DNA from: Agelas oroides
Lineage: Eukaryota; Porifera; Demospongiae; Agelasida; Agelasidae
Assembly (NCBI GenBank): GCA_949130485.1
Contig: OX422184.1
Coordinates: forward strand, 21,530,824-21,594,823
Direction: 5' to 3'
Length of the DNA stretch: 64,000 nt
Below, piece after piece: positions 47,316-58,635 of this stretch. The notes beneath the pieces were generated by a model. The model did not search any database and was not told the origin of the DNA. It saw nothing but the letters and a program-made list of their open reading frames with translations. The position numbers and the translations under genes were made by a program. How positions within the stretch are numbered: position 1 is the stretch's first letter; every line of letters begins with the position of its first letter.

Positions 47316-49440
47316 TGTTCAGAGTTTGTGGTGACTGCAGTGAAGCATGGTTTGAGAATACGCTAGTCAAGTTGCACTTCAAACCCCAGCATATAGCAGT
47401 CATTCACAGACGATTGCTTGCTGTGTATGGGAATACAGTGATGCATACTACTGTAAATTGAGAAAAGTTTGAGCTGTAAAATTTTGCAAGGTAACTTTTT
47501 GTGCCAAAATATTTTCATAGGCCGTCATTTCTATCAAATGTTTCAACACTGAAAGCTTTATGTGAAGCATCAAGGCGATCGAGCTCTGGTGTGGGTATGT
47601 GAGAGATTCAACTGTGGATGAGCTACCTCTGGCCAAAGACTATAGCTGCATTCATGGCTACCATTATGTACCTTCATTGCAATCAGTCGTGAAGGCAGAC
47701 AAAACCACTTGAGCAGATGCTTCAAAAGCAAAACTAAAATGAACACACTGCTGCTTCGATCCAATTCATTTGTACCCCAAACTTCTGAGCTCAGCGCTAA
47801 AGTTGGTGGTAGCAGTACTTACCCTGCAGGCAAGTCAGAAAGAGCTTTATTTTTGTTTTAAAGAATTAGCCGACAAAGACTTTCTAGTCTCGTTCCCAGG
47901 CCACTCACAGTTTTTCGTCACTTGCACTACAGAAAACCGGTAGAGGGCCTCGAATAATTTATCACGTGAGTGACGTAGAAGGTAGAGAGAAGGTAGAGAG
48001 GACTTAATTGAGTGTAGGCAGATCGTCGATGTGCCCACGCACGTGGTTACATAATCGACAGTACACACAGCTGTGTTTTAGTAGGAGCCCATTCTGACAG
48101 TTTTTTAGCGCAGATAAGACTTGAGCAAAGCCTAGGAAAGGGCTGCCTTGGCGTTTAATATACGTAGCACCCAGAAAGCCATTCTCCGGGTGTACAGTGG
48201 TCTGTTTGCCAAGAGCGAATAAGTTAGCATGGTTCTCGAATGTACGAGTCTGTGTATGCTCACCACAGCTTGCCGTACTGCCAGGTAATGTAGTGTAGTG
48301 CTGACTAGTCCTGTTCGGTCGGCTAAAAAGCTTTCTCAACCAAACAAGTATTCTGTCAATAAAGTGTGGGCAAGTTCATTTGTTCGCCCACATGTAATTC
48401 ATCTCTCTCTACCTATGACATTTCTCACGTGATAAATTTTACCAAGCTCACCCCTTTCCTTTCAGTTTTTTGTTCGTGCGTGGGGAGAGCCTGGGAATGA
48501 ACCTAAGACTTTTCTATGAGTTTCATTTTCATTGTTGACTACGACCACAAAAATATTGTAATGCAGAATTTTTCACAATTTACAGTAGTTCATAAATATT
48601 ACTGTGTTTACATATAGGTGCAAGAAATTCTCTAGACACTTCACAAATCTGTAATGGTGTGGACATAACAATAATGTGTACTGTACAAAATAACGTAATT
48701 GATATCAATATGCATTGTATATGGCTGTTGCCTATCTCCATTGTGAATATTATCTATGCCCCTGAGTTATTCCACAACCTCATCCCAAACATCTTTAAGC
48801 CCCACCTCCAATTTGTGTAGCTATATTAAACACAGACTTGTTAGGTACTATCTTGACAAGCATTGACCTTTACCACTTCCCATCCTAATTACTAGGTGCT
48901 CTAGTTACTATCACAGCAAATATGATCAAATATCTGAAAACATTCTGGAGAACGTTGAAGGTGAATGCGTGAGGGCAATGGGGCTAATTGGTAGAGGAGA
49001 GAGACTGGTGGTAAAAGGTAAGGGGAAGGGCTAGGGTTAACTAATTCTACACCACTAGTACTATGCAACATGCATGGAGTTACGGACTCAGCTGTTCTAA
49101 GAATTAAGTATGGGCATTTTGCCATCATTCTGTGTCTTCAGGGACTATGAAAAGGGGCTATAAAATTGTCACAAGGGATTGAAGTGATGATGGTTGGTTC
49201 CTTGACAAAGGTTTCCCTGAAAAGCAAGACATATATCGGGGGATTCTGACATTATATTTGTGATGTAGCGGTGAACAATATGAACAGTGGAGATTAGTTC
49301 AGGAAAATTGAATGTTTCACATCACATCTACAAATCCACAGTGATAAACAGTAGCTATCTAGCTAGCCCATGAATCCACACCATTACATGTTACAACTAT
49401 CATGATTCACTCTTTTGAAAAGGTAGCTAGGCAGCTTAGT
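47316..49440. repeat. Block G1, no gene
   Basis: Matches G2 (58636-61355) apart from the MITE in G2. Part of it (about 48026-48720) recurs a third time at 49829-50575. It holds a strong donor-like GGTAAGTACTG directly after a pyrimidine-rich CTGCAG at 47817-47828 (minus strand), but no exon is recognisable there. Confidence 0.78.
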
Positions 49441-49828
49441 TTACAGGGGTAGTCATGTATGTGTCCCGTGTAGAAGCGTTTGCAACCGGGATCAAAATCG
49501 AATCAAGTGATCAAAGCCCTTTTGGGGAGCATAGTGAAACCAAGAAGCCATGATGGTTGTTGATCAGGTCGATCACAAAAGTGACTTATTCGCCACGTTT
49601 TCTTTCAATGCCTGTAACCAGAGATACAACGCTACCTACAAAGGTGCAGCAGACATTAGGCTTCATACCTATCAAATCAGTTCTGGGATTGCACCTCATT
49701 GTCAATGAGAAAAGCCAAAGACGCTACACATAACTATCCCAGAAGTAAGCGTTCCACACAAACCAGTAATGCTATGCTTCAGAACCACTTACATACATAG
49801 GTTAAAATTAACCTTGTAAAACCCCGTC
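49441..49828. other. Single-copy stretch, nothing recognised
   Basis: Not matched elsewhere in the window. No long open frame, hairpin or terminal repeat seen. It separates G1 from the partial copy G3. Confidence 0.5.
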
Positions 49829-50575
49829 GATGTGCCCATGCACGTGGTTACATAATCGACAGTACACGCAGCTGTGTTTTAGTAGGAGCCCATTCTGACA
49901 GTTTTTTAGCACAGATAAGACTTGAGCAAAGCCTAGGAAACGGCTGCCTTGGCGTTTAATATGTAGCGCCCGGAAAGCTATTCTCTGGGTGTACAACAGT
50001 CAGTTTGCCAAGTAAGCGAATAAGTTAGCGTGATTTTCGAATGTACAAGTCTGTGTATGCTCACCATAGCTTGTCGTAATGCCAGGTAATCTAGAGTAGT
50101 GCCGACTAGTCCCGTTCTGTCGGCTAAAAAGCTTTCTCAATCAAACAAGTATTCAGCCAATAAAAGTGTGGGCAAGTTCATTCGTTCGCCCACTTGTAAT
50201 TCATCTCTCTCTACCTATGACAGTTCTCACGTGATAAATTTTACCAGGCTCTCCCCTTTCCTTTTGTTTTTTTTTTTGTTTGTATGTGGGGAGAGCCTGG
50301 GAATGAACCTAAGACTTTTCTATGAGTTTCATTTTCATTGTTGACTACGACCACAAAAATATTGTCGTGCTGAAATTTTTCCCAATTTACAGTAGTTCAT
50401 AAATATTATTGTGTTTACATATAGGTGCAAGAAATGCTTTAGACACTTCACAAATTTGTAATGGTGTGGACATAACAATAATGTGTACTGTACAAAACAA
50501 CTTAATTGATATCACTATGCATTGTATATAGCCGTTGCCTATCTCTATTCTGTGCGTATATTATCTATGCTTCCA
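49829..50575. repeat. Partial block G3
   Basis: Copy of 48026-48770 starting at CGTCGATGTGCCCA. It includes a foldback at 50244-50300 whose 13-bp arms CCAGGCTCTCCCC / GGGGAGAGCCTGG are perfect. From 50575 it runs into a diverged C-block relative and then block B2. Confidence 0.8.
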
Positions 50576-50699
50576 TCTTATTAATGTGCTTCAGAGCAAC
50601 TCTGCTATACCAAATACCATGCTACAATGCATATGCATATGACATGATTTCTTGGTAGGTCTCAATTGGAAATCCTCTGGAAATCTATTCCAAAAACAT

Positions 50700-52905
50700 T
50701 TGATTATGTGCTCTAGTTGGGAAGTGGCAAAATTAGTAACAATGAAAATGGACAAAGAAATGGATGGAATGCTTTGCACACAGATGGGCATTAGTGCAAG
50801 GTGCAGAATGGAGTTCTCAAACAGTGATGAATTTACTGGAATTCTGATTTAGTGAGAGTATTGGTAGAGTAAGGGTTAGGGTTTGGGCAGGTGAACAGGA
50901 TCTTCAGTATTGTACTGATCCCAAGGAGCCCTCCAGATGCTCCTTTAGACAGAGTTGACAAAGACAGCATGTTTAAATATTGTTCATCCCTTCCTGCAGG
51001 CACTCCAATTAAGGCACCACTATTCACTGTCCCTTCCCCAAGTTGATCAACAATCCCATCCCAAACATTTTAAAGTCCCACCTCCAATTTATGTAGCTAT
51101 ATTAAACACAGACATGTTAGGTACTATCTTGACAAGCATTGACCTTTACCACTTCCCGTCTTAGTTACCAGGTGGTCTACTATTATAGCAAAAACGATCA
51201 AATATCAGAAAACATATCTATATATGTGAAAGATTAGGATCAGGATTGGAGCTAAACAATAGGGAAGTTGTTTCTGGAGTGCTAGATCGAGGTGCATGTA
51301 GAAATATGGGTGAGGCCAATGGGGTTAGTTGGTAGAGGAGAGAGACTCGTGGTAAAAGTTAAGGGCTAGGGTTAACTAATTCTACACTACCAGTACTATG
51401 CAGCATGCATGGAGTTACAGACAAGACTCGGCTGTTCTAGGGTAGTGACCATGGGCATTTTTCAATATTTCTGTATCTTAAGTGACTAAGAAATGGGGTT
51501 ATATAATTGTCGCAAGGGATTGAGGTGATGAGGTTGGTTCGTACCAAACCAATCTCCTGATTTTCGATCACATGATGACTGACCAGCTGCAGCACAAAAA
51601 ACTGTACTGACAACTGACAATCATAGCTTTATAGTACTAAACCTGTGAGTAGCTAGTGAAACTATAAGCTGGCAGCTGAATGCAGCGCCTTACCTATGTG
51701 GTGTTCATAAACCCTGCCCTCTACTATGGGAAGAGACTGTGCCAGACGTGCAAGTGGTCAACTTGGGGCTTCACTTGTGCACTAGTCTCGTTCCCAGAAT
51801 AATGATCATGGTATTTGGTCTGGGAATGACACCACGTGTGTGCATACGTAAAAAAATTCAAAATGGCGTTCTTTGCAACAGACAGCAACCACAGAGTGTT
51901 GTGAATGGCTTTGATTGACCAGGGTGAATTTGAAGCTATGAAGACGCTGAGTGGTCATAGAGTTCCGTGCTGTGATAAGCATTAGTTTTGTGCTAAAATG
52001 ACGGTGAGTACTTAAACCGTTTGCAAGCCTATCATTGTTGAACATAGTGGTCTAAACAAGAAAGGAATTAAGAAAGAACAAGAAAAATAGGACTTTTGCT
52101 ACTGCACACTTTTGCGTTCAGCTGTCTTACGTGTGGCTTTTGTCCCTTATGAGTCTTGCTGATCACAAAAGGCAAAGAGGAAGTCTGGGTGGTTAAACAA
52201 GCTTGTAGCGCATTTGTGGTGAAGTCATGCGGCTTTTGCTTAAGTATTGCATATATTGCGCGTAGGCGCCATCCCTACATAGAGAGTCTACGGACTCTCT
52301 GATAAGAACATCATAAGTTTCTTATTACTTTAAGAATTTTATGTAACTATCCCAAATCTCTTGTAAGAAACTGTACTTAAGCACTGGGAATTTCTCATAA
52401 AATTTTACTAAATCTTATGTGAATCTTTTGCATAAGAGTGCCTAAGGCCCTGAAGGTATCAGACTTCGCTCAAAATTGGAACGCTGGATATGCCTAAGGC
52501 CATGAAAGTATCAAACTTGGCTGCTGCCATGGTGATAATTAGAGCAATTTGTCAAATGTAACAATGAGACAGATTTCTAATTGACACCAAACAAGTGGTT
52601 AATTATAGCCTAATAATATATTCAGCCATACCTTCAGGCTGCACCCTGGATATTGACCATAAATCTCCTTGGCTACCGTAAAATAACGAATCCGTTCATA
52701 TACAAGACTACTCAGTAGGCATGAGATTGCTCATAATACTAGGGGAATGTAGCGAGAACATTGCAGGGCAAGCGTGAGGAAGCAATGCAGTTAGTTGCCA
52801 AGTTAATGATTCATCAGTGTATTACCAGATCACAAGGTTTGTCAGTCTCTACAGTCTGCCACAAGCTTCTAACACATGAGGGTTCAGTAATCCAAATGCA
52901 GTAAA
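50700..52905. repeat. Block B2, no gene
   Basis: Copy of 11880-13845, i.e. the end of A2 plus B1. The shared sequence stops at CAGTAATCCAAATGCAGT, where the GAGCGTGAGC elements begin; in B1 the same words continue into unit 1. It has small private indels, for example about 50 extra bases near 51848-51900. Confidence 0.85.
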
Positions 52906-53960
52906 TAGCTAGCTTGTCATGTATGGAGAAGTAGCTACCACACAATAAAGCCATTTGTCTTGCCTAAGCCGCTACCGTCTCTGGGCTTTAGTGCTGACCT
53001 CTGTTTTCTTGTGAACACACAGGCTGGTTTGTCATGCATAGTCATTTCACAAATAGCAAAGGAAAATCACCACGCATGCTAAATACACAGCTAGACAACC
53101 TTACACTAAACTGTTGAAGTAAACAGTTATCTGCCACCTTCTGTGTTATGTAAGTAGCCTTTTTGTTTGCACAGCTGCCTGCCTTCGTACAGTAGATGTT
53201 TATGCTCCAGCTTTCCCTCCTAGACGTTTCTTCTAACTTGTGTTTTCACTCATGCAGACACGCTAGAACTGAGTGGAAATTTTACTTTTGCATTAAACCC
53301 GCAATTCAACTCACTAGTGTGGGGCCGGCTCATGCTCGCCTCAACAAGCTGCAGCAGACCTCTTCTAACTAGGCGAATGTAGAATATTGTGAGGTGAGCG
53401 TGAGCAAGCAATACACTATGGCATTGAACTGTCGTACAACTAAGGCTTTACTAGTGAAGTGTCAGAAAACAGCACCCAGGCCGTGGCATGTGGTAAACAA
53501 GGTTTGTCAGTGCTTACTCACTGAGAGAAGATTGTCGTAGCTGCAGAGAATAGCTTGTCATGGAGTGGTATGAACCAGCAGTCGTCACACATCAGCCAAG
53601 AAGGAGGATCATGGATCCTTCGTTCAGCCTGTACATGTGTACACAATTGTTAGCCCTTGTATACATACTGTAGTGCTCAGGCCCCAGCTGCCCATCCTGG
53701 ATGTCGCTGTGAACATAACTGCTATCCTGCTGGCCCTTATGCACTAGATGCGCACGCTCCAGCTGGTCTTCCAGGCTGTCTTTCGTCATTCAAGCCCTCA
53801 CCTTGAAGTTAGCTAGAAGTTGTACTTTTACTTATGGTCCACATGCGACTCGCAGATATCATGTAATAAACATACAGAACGATGTACACCCAATATAAAT
53901 ATACACAATTCAACTCACTAGTGTGGGGCTCACTCACACTCTCCTCAAGAACTTATTATT
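52906..53960 (-). mobile_element. Two reverse copies of the GAGCGTGAGC element
   Basis: 52906-53345 ends with CACTAGTGTGGGGCCGGCTC, the complement of the element's left end; its right end is missing. 53393-53944 is a complete copy in reverse, from GAGGTGAGCGTGAGCAAGC to CACTAGTGTGGGGCTCACTC. In the second, a 65-codon minus-strand frame (53592-53789, starting MTKDSLEDQLERAHLVHKG) occupies the place of the short Ser/Arg frame in block A, so members may carry different captured or diverged frames. Confidence 0.6.
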
Positions 53961-54596
53961 TATGCCTTTATGCTCAAATATTGTAGTGAATATGTTGCTA
54001 ATAATGTATAGCTATGTTTCATATATTTATCACAATGTTTCATTACGGTAGGACTCAAAACAACAAAGAAATAATATTTTAGTACTGGTGTGTGATATTA
54101 ATTAGCACATGTGTATCATAGTGGTAAGGACAGTCTTCAAGGAATTCTCTTGTCCACCAGTAAAGAAATTTAGAAAACACACTGCTGACTCTCACCTCTG
54201 TATACACATACATTGGTCATGAAACACGGCTTCCATCTTTTCACTGCAATTGAGCTACAGTACAATTTCTAATAATTCGTATACACCCTATTAATTCGTA
54301 CACCCCTTTTATGGTAATTTACGTACTCTAATTTATTCATACACGTAAAAATGAAATTATTATTGTATTGTTTGTACAGTGGAAGAGCACACATTTGAGC
54401 ACAAGCACTCTGAGTTGATGCAAATATGATGAGAGTGTTTCTAATGTTCACAAGTAATGCTTTTGGCTCTGATCATAGCCAGGTGTTTCCTCAACGTGCA
54501 CCGACAACTGTGCTACAATTGCATGTAACACTCCCTACCATGGCCTATGCAGTGACAGTTACAGCTTTTGGGTGGTACGTACATCCCATAGTCATT
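53961..54596. other. Single-copy AT-rich stretch
   Basis: No gene supported. It includes a donor-like fossil near 54188-54199 (GTGAGAGTCAGCAGTGT on the minus strand) matching the intron after A-type exons. The short open frames at 54269-54611 have no recognisable content. Confidence 0.5.
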
Positions 54597-56236
54597 GGCA
54601 ATGATTGCTAATCTGGCAGACAGTGGTAAAGACTCAAATATCCTTCATCTTTATACAGTCAGACACAAAATTCATTATGTTCTTAGTCTGATGAGGTCAT
54701 CCTGTACATGCCTATATATAGACACATACACAAAGGCTCACATCAGGCCTTTCATTGACACAGTGTGCTGACTGTAAATACAGCCCTCACCTTGTTCTGT
54801 AGGTCGGGGTCTGCTCCAGAGTGTAGAAGATCTGTCACAATGTCGGTATGACCCTCAAAGCTAGCAGTCCACAGTGCCGTTCTGCCATCCTAAAGTGAAT
54901 GTATACATAAGTAATCAGTTGTGAATGGGAAAAGTGTACAGAGACTTCTGTTACTTACAAGTGTCTGACTGTACCAGTTTCTTGTGCAAGGGGCCCGGGT
55001 ACAGGCTATACAATCCCAGTTACCACACAACTCAGTGACCATGATTTATGAAAACAAACAGTGAATATAAAACCAAAAGAAACATTGGCATTCAGTTGAC
55101 TGAAACTCCAATACTTCCTCATAGTACGTCTGTTAGTATTTTGGCCTACATACAACACAGGAAGGGACAACAATCTTCCTTGAAAGATTTTGAGTCAATA
55201 ATTTGAACAGTCAGCTACTAACTTAAACTTGTGAACGTACCGGTAACTGATTCTTTAGGGCCGAGAGCAGATACATCTGTGCAATTGACATAGAACTTTT
55301 CTGTGGCTTCCCACTTGGCAACATTGTTTGACAAAGAACTGATGTTAATTTGCTAGAGTTCCCACTCACTGAAACTGTAGTAATAAGGGCAGGCTAAGGC
55401 ACTGAGCAACAGAGCAAGCAGCTGTTTTGTGGAGACAGGTTGCCAGCAAAAATATCGAATGGTATGAGTAGAAAGGCTTGTCTTGCCTTCATTTTATGCT
55501 TACTTGGAGTAGTGCTCTCAATGTGAGTTAATGCAGGTCCATTTTCTCCAGTAACAGGGCAACCATCATCATTCAAGAATAGAACAAATTGCTTTACAAA
55601 GATAGCAACAACCCATCATCTCACAAATGCACACTACATTGAAACATAGTGAAGCCTACGAACATTGAAACCATCCTCTCCCATCGCACATTAACATGTG
55701 GCTAGGTACGTATCTGGATGTGGTTGATAGGCGTGCCAACTCAAAACGCAGGATTTTAAGTGTTTGTAGAGTGTATCTAGCACCTGTAGACAAGGCAGTC
55801 TTTCAATGTTTTGCACAGTTTGAAGGTATTTAGCCTGGATCTGGATAACTGGTATTTTTCGTGCCGACAGATAGACAGACAGATAGATAGACAAACTTAA
55901 TGACAGAAATCGTTTTATTTAGCTGTTCTGAGAAGTGAGTATGGACATTTTGCCATCATTCTGTGTCTTCACGGACTATGAAATGGGGTTATAAAATTGT
56001 TGGAAGAAATTGCGGTGATGATGGTTGGTTCCTTGACAAAGGTTTCAAATTCTGACATCACTTCAGCAGTGAACACAATGAACAGTGGAGGAGATCAGTT
56101 CAAGAAAATTGAAGAACTAAACATTTCGCATCACATCCGTGAATCCACAGTGATGTACAACAGTAGCTAGCTAGCTAGCAAGTTAATCCACAGCACTACT
56201 TGTTACCAAGGGTTCATCAAGCTGCCAAAGGCGGCT
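54597..56236. repeat. E segment, copy E2
   Basis: Near-identical copy of E1, 19 kb away and in the same orientation. It continues at its right end into sequence homologous to the G2 tail (CTCCTTTGAAAAGGAAGCTA), while E1 is joined to unit 3 at that point; this suggests E2 holds the original right-hand context. Confidence 0.92.
54791..54889 (-). CDS. Ankyrin-repeat exon, type E (copy E2)
   Basis: First of the ten exons in transcript order. It is 99 nt, 33 codons, preceded by an acceptor (TTCACTTTAG) and followed by donor GTGAGG. It opens DGRTALWTASFEGHTDIV, with the ankyrin signature G2, T4, A5-L6, A9, G13-H14, then LL at 21-22 and GAD at 25-27. Trp7 replaces the usual His of the TPLH motif. 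Both borders are phase 0, so the exon can be gained or lost without a frameshift. It is identical base for base to the exon at 35627-35725, within a segment that is duplicated almost without change. Confidence 0.85.
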
Positions 56237-56975
56237 CAATGTGCCCTTGATGTTAGAATTATCACTGATTCAAAAGATTCACTCCTTTGAAAAGGAAGCT
56301 ATAGGCAGCTGGCTAGCTATATATAGGCACAGCATTACAGCAATACAGTATTCAACTACCTGAGCAGTGTTTGACCTAGAGGAAAATGTTTGGAAGTGAA
56401 AGTGTTTGGAAATTGCACAGCACAAAGCACTTTGTGACACTCTGCTTTTGGCTCCCTGCACTTTGCTAATTAGAGAACACCAAGATTGTAGTGGGATGTG
56501 GCTGAAGTTAGCTCTTAGTTTATTACGCTACTAGTATAGAATAATTTGTGATTAAACAAATTTCTATCCCTTTGGAGGAAAGCTAGACTGCTTGGGGGAA
56601 GTTTCCCCCCTTCTCCCACCTGTAGGTGAAACTCTGCCAAACTACTCAAAACTGCAACTGAGAAGCTTGGACTCACCCTATCTCTGGCGGTACTAGGCAG
56701 CTAGCCCTCAGGCATGTCAATAGCTTGATTTGGGACTAGTAGCAAAGCTAAGCAAGGCTACCTCAACAGTCATAACCACAGAACTACTGGAGCTAGACTC
56801 CTCATGCAAACCTTACTGAAATTAATAAAAGGCAGCTGCACATCTTTGTGGAGCCAAGGTAACTGTTTACAGTATCATTTGTCTATGCATTTCTGTTCCA
56901 TGCCTGAATAGATGTAAGCCATGCTTGTTCCATGCATAGAATGGTAGACACATGCAGACTTAGTGGAGCAAAGGT
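56237..56975. repeat. Linker related to 62064-62340, no gene
   Basis: Contains CTCACCCTATCTCTGGC and CTAGCCCTCAGGCATGTC, shared with 62111-62155, and an older relative of 690-740 in block A1. No exon or gene seen. Confidence 0.6.
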
Positions 56976-58635
56976 AATTTTTTAGAGTAACATGTGTCCA
57001 CACATGGCTGTCCCACCTATTTCTTGCATGAACTTACACATGAAGTTATGTATGAAGAGAACCATACCTGTATCATGCATGGCACAGAATGGAGGATGAT
57101 GAATGGAACGTGCATGGAATTGTAGATCCGTGTAGTGCATGTATTATGCACGATGCATGCACAGATCTACCAGACTATTTGTGCACATGTGCAGTTTAGC
57201 ATTAGCCCAATGGATATGGATTACTCACAGACGTACAAACAATACATTCCATAGACCTACTGTAATGTAATAATGATCAATGCCCACTCAATACACAAGA
57301 ACATGCCATGCTGCTCTCTTGTGGTTTTGTAGCATATTAACCTCTGACCTGCTGTGCAAACTTGGAACTGTCCCAAGATCCTTCCTTAACCATGAGTGTT
57401 CTTCCCAGCTTTTATTATACCGCTATGTCATTACCACCTCGTATTACATAAGCTCCCAAAAATATCCCCCCCTCCTCCACCCCTTTTTACATACCACTTT
57501 GAGGTAAAAGTTGGGGGGTGTATGCTCGAATATTCAATTAGCATCCTTCATACACCCCACACCCCACCAGGTTCCTCGTGATGTTACACACAAGAACAAA
57601 ATCACGACGGCTTCTGTGACCTTCTGGAAGAATGACAGCGTTGCCAAAGTGTACTACGGAAACTCACTGACACTTGTATATATACTAAGCCGAGAAGCTT
57701 TGAAGTAACTTGCTTCGTCAGTGGTGACATAGAAGGACCCCGTGTAAGCTCATACTGCAAGCTACAATGACACTTGCTATGGGGTATTTACACAAGTGAG
57801 AAATACTTATGCAAGAAATCAGGGGTTAGGAGGGCATTTGCAAAGAAGCAAGCACAGCAAAGAAGACAGCGATAGTGAAGACACTATGCCATCCGATTTT
57901 GGTGCTAGTCAAAGGTTGTAAAACCTCACTAATGTCCACAAACCCATCAAAAACACACTCGTACACCCTCAGGTGCAAACTCTGGGAAGCAATCTGATCA
58001 ATAAACGTACATACCAGACAATACATGTGTGCACAAGCAAACAAGATTTTCAAGACAAAAGTTTCTAATTCTTAGAGGTGAAGCCCTGCTATTTGTAAAC
58101 ACATTCAAGTGTTGGGAGATACTTAGTGGTGTACTGTGTTACATACAAATATTGTCAATGATGTATAGCACACAAAATAACACTGAACAGCAACAATATT
58201 CCTGAACCTCCCTTCTGAATACACATGCATTTGTCATGAAACAAGGGTTCCATCATATGCACAGAACAGGGATAGGCAACATAATTCTGTAACCCTTGTT
58301 AAGGTCAAGTGGATGCTCGAGCAGCTGAGTGGGATGGCAGCCACAAACCCAGCTGTGGTTTGTGATTGAGATGATGAAAACTGTACTTCTTATTGATTGA
58401 AAGATCACATTTGACTGTGAACACATTAACATGGGATGTTAGGCAAACCGGGAGAGCACAATCTTATGCAGTTTTATGCACACATTATCATGGACGGGTG
58501 TAGCTGCAAGTACCTATAGTCTCGTTCCCAAACCTTTCCACCATCTAGTTTTGGTCAAAAGTGGACAGTGGGAAGGCTTGGGAACGAGACTAGCCAGAAC
58601 CATGCAATCCTTCCAACCTAGCTAGATATTGCATA
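56976..58635. repeat. Block F2
   Basis: Paralog of F1 that lacks the hairpin element and the 47068 MITE, so it records both empty sites. It includes the GTTCCCAG foldback at 58517-58592. No ankyrin exon. Confidence 0.78.
58517..58592. repeat. Foldback of the GTTCCCAG family
   Basis: TAGTCTCGTTCCCAAACCTT and GGCTTGGGAACGAGACTA form an almost perfect stem, the best preserved member in the window. Confidence 0.85.

Larger units (their letters stand above)
4857..54889 (-). other. Internal part of an ankyrin-repeat gene (ten one-repeat exons)
   Basis: Ten minus-strand exons of 99 nt lie between these ends, each one ankyrin repeat, each starting after AG and ending before GTGAG or GTAAG, all phase 0/0. 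Joined in transcript order they would give 330 residues of uninterrupted ankyrin solenoid of types E-D-C-E-D-C-D-C-A-A. Ankyrin repeats are protein-binding modules; nothing here shows which partner or compartment. No initiator, stop, polyadenylation exon or second domain is seen, so the gene should extend beyond both ends, or the exons may belong to several tandem genes. Introns run from about 1.8 kb to over 12 kb and are filled with duplicated blocks and transposons. That this is one transcription unit is inference; transcripts are needed. Confidence 0.6.
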
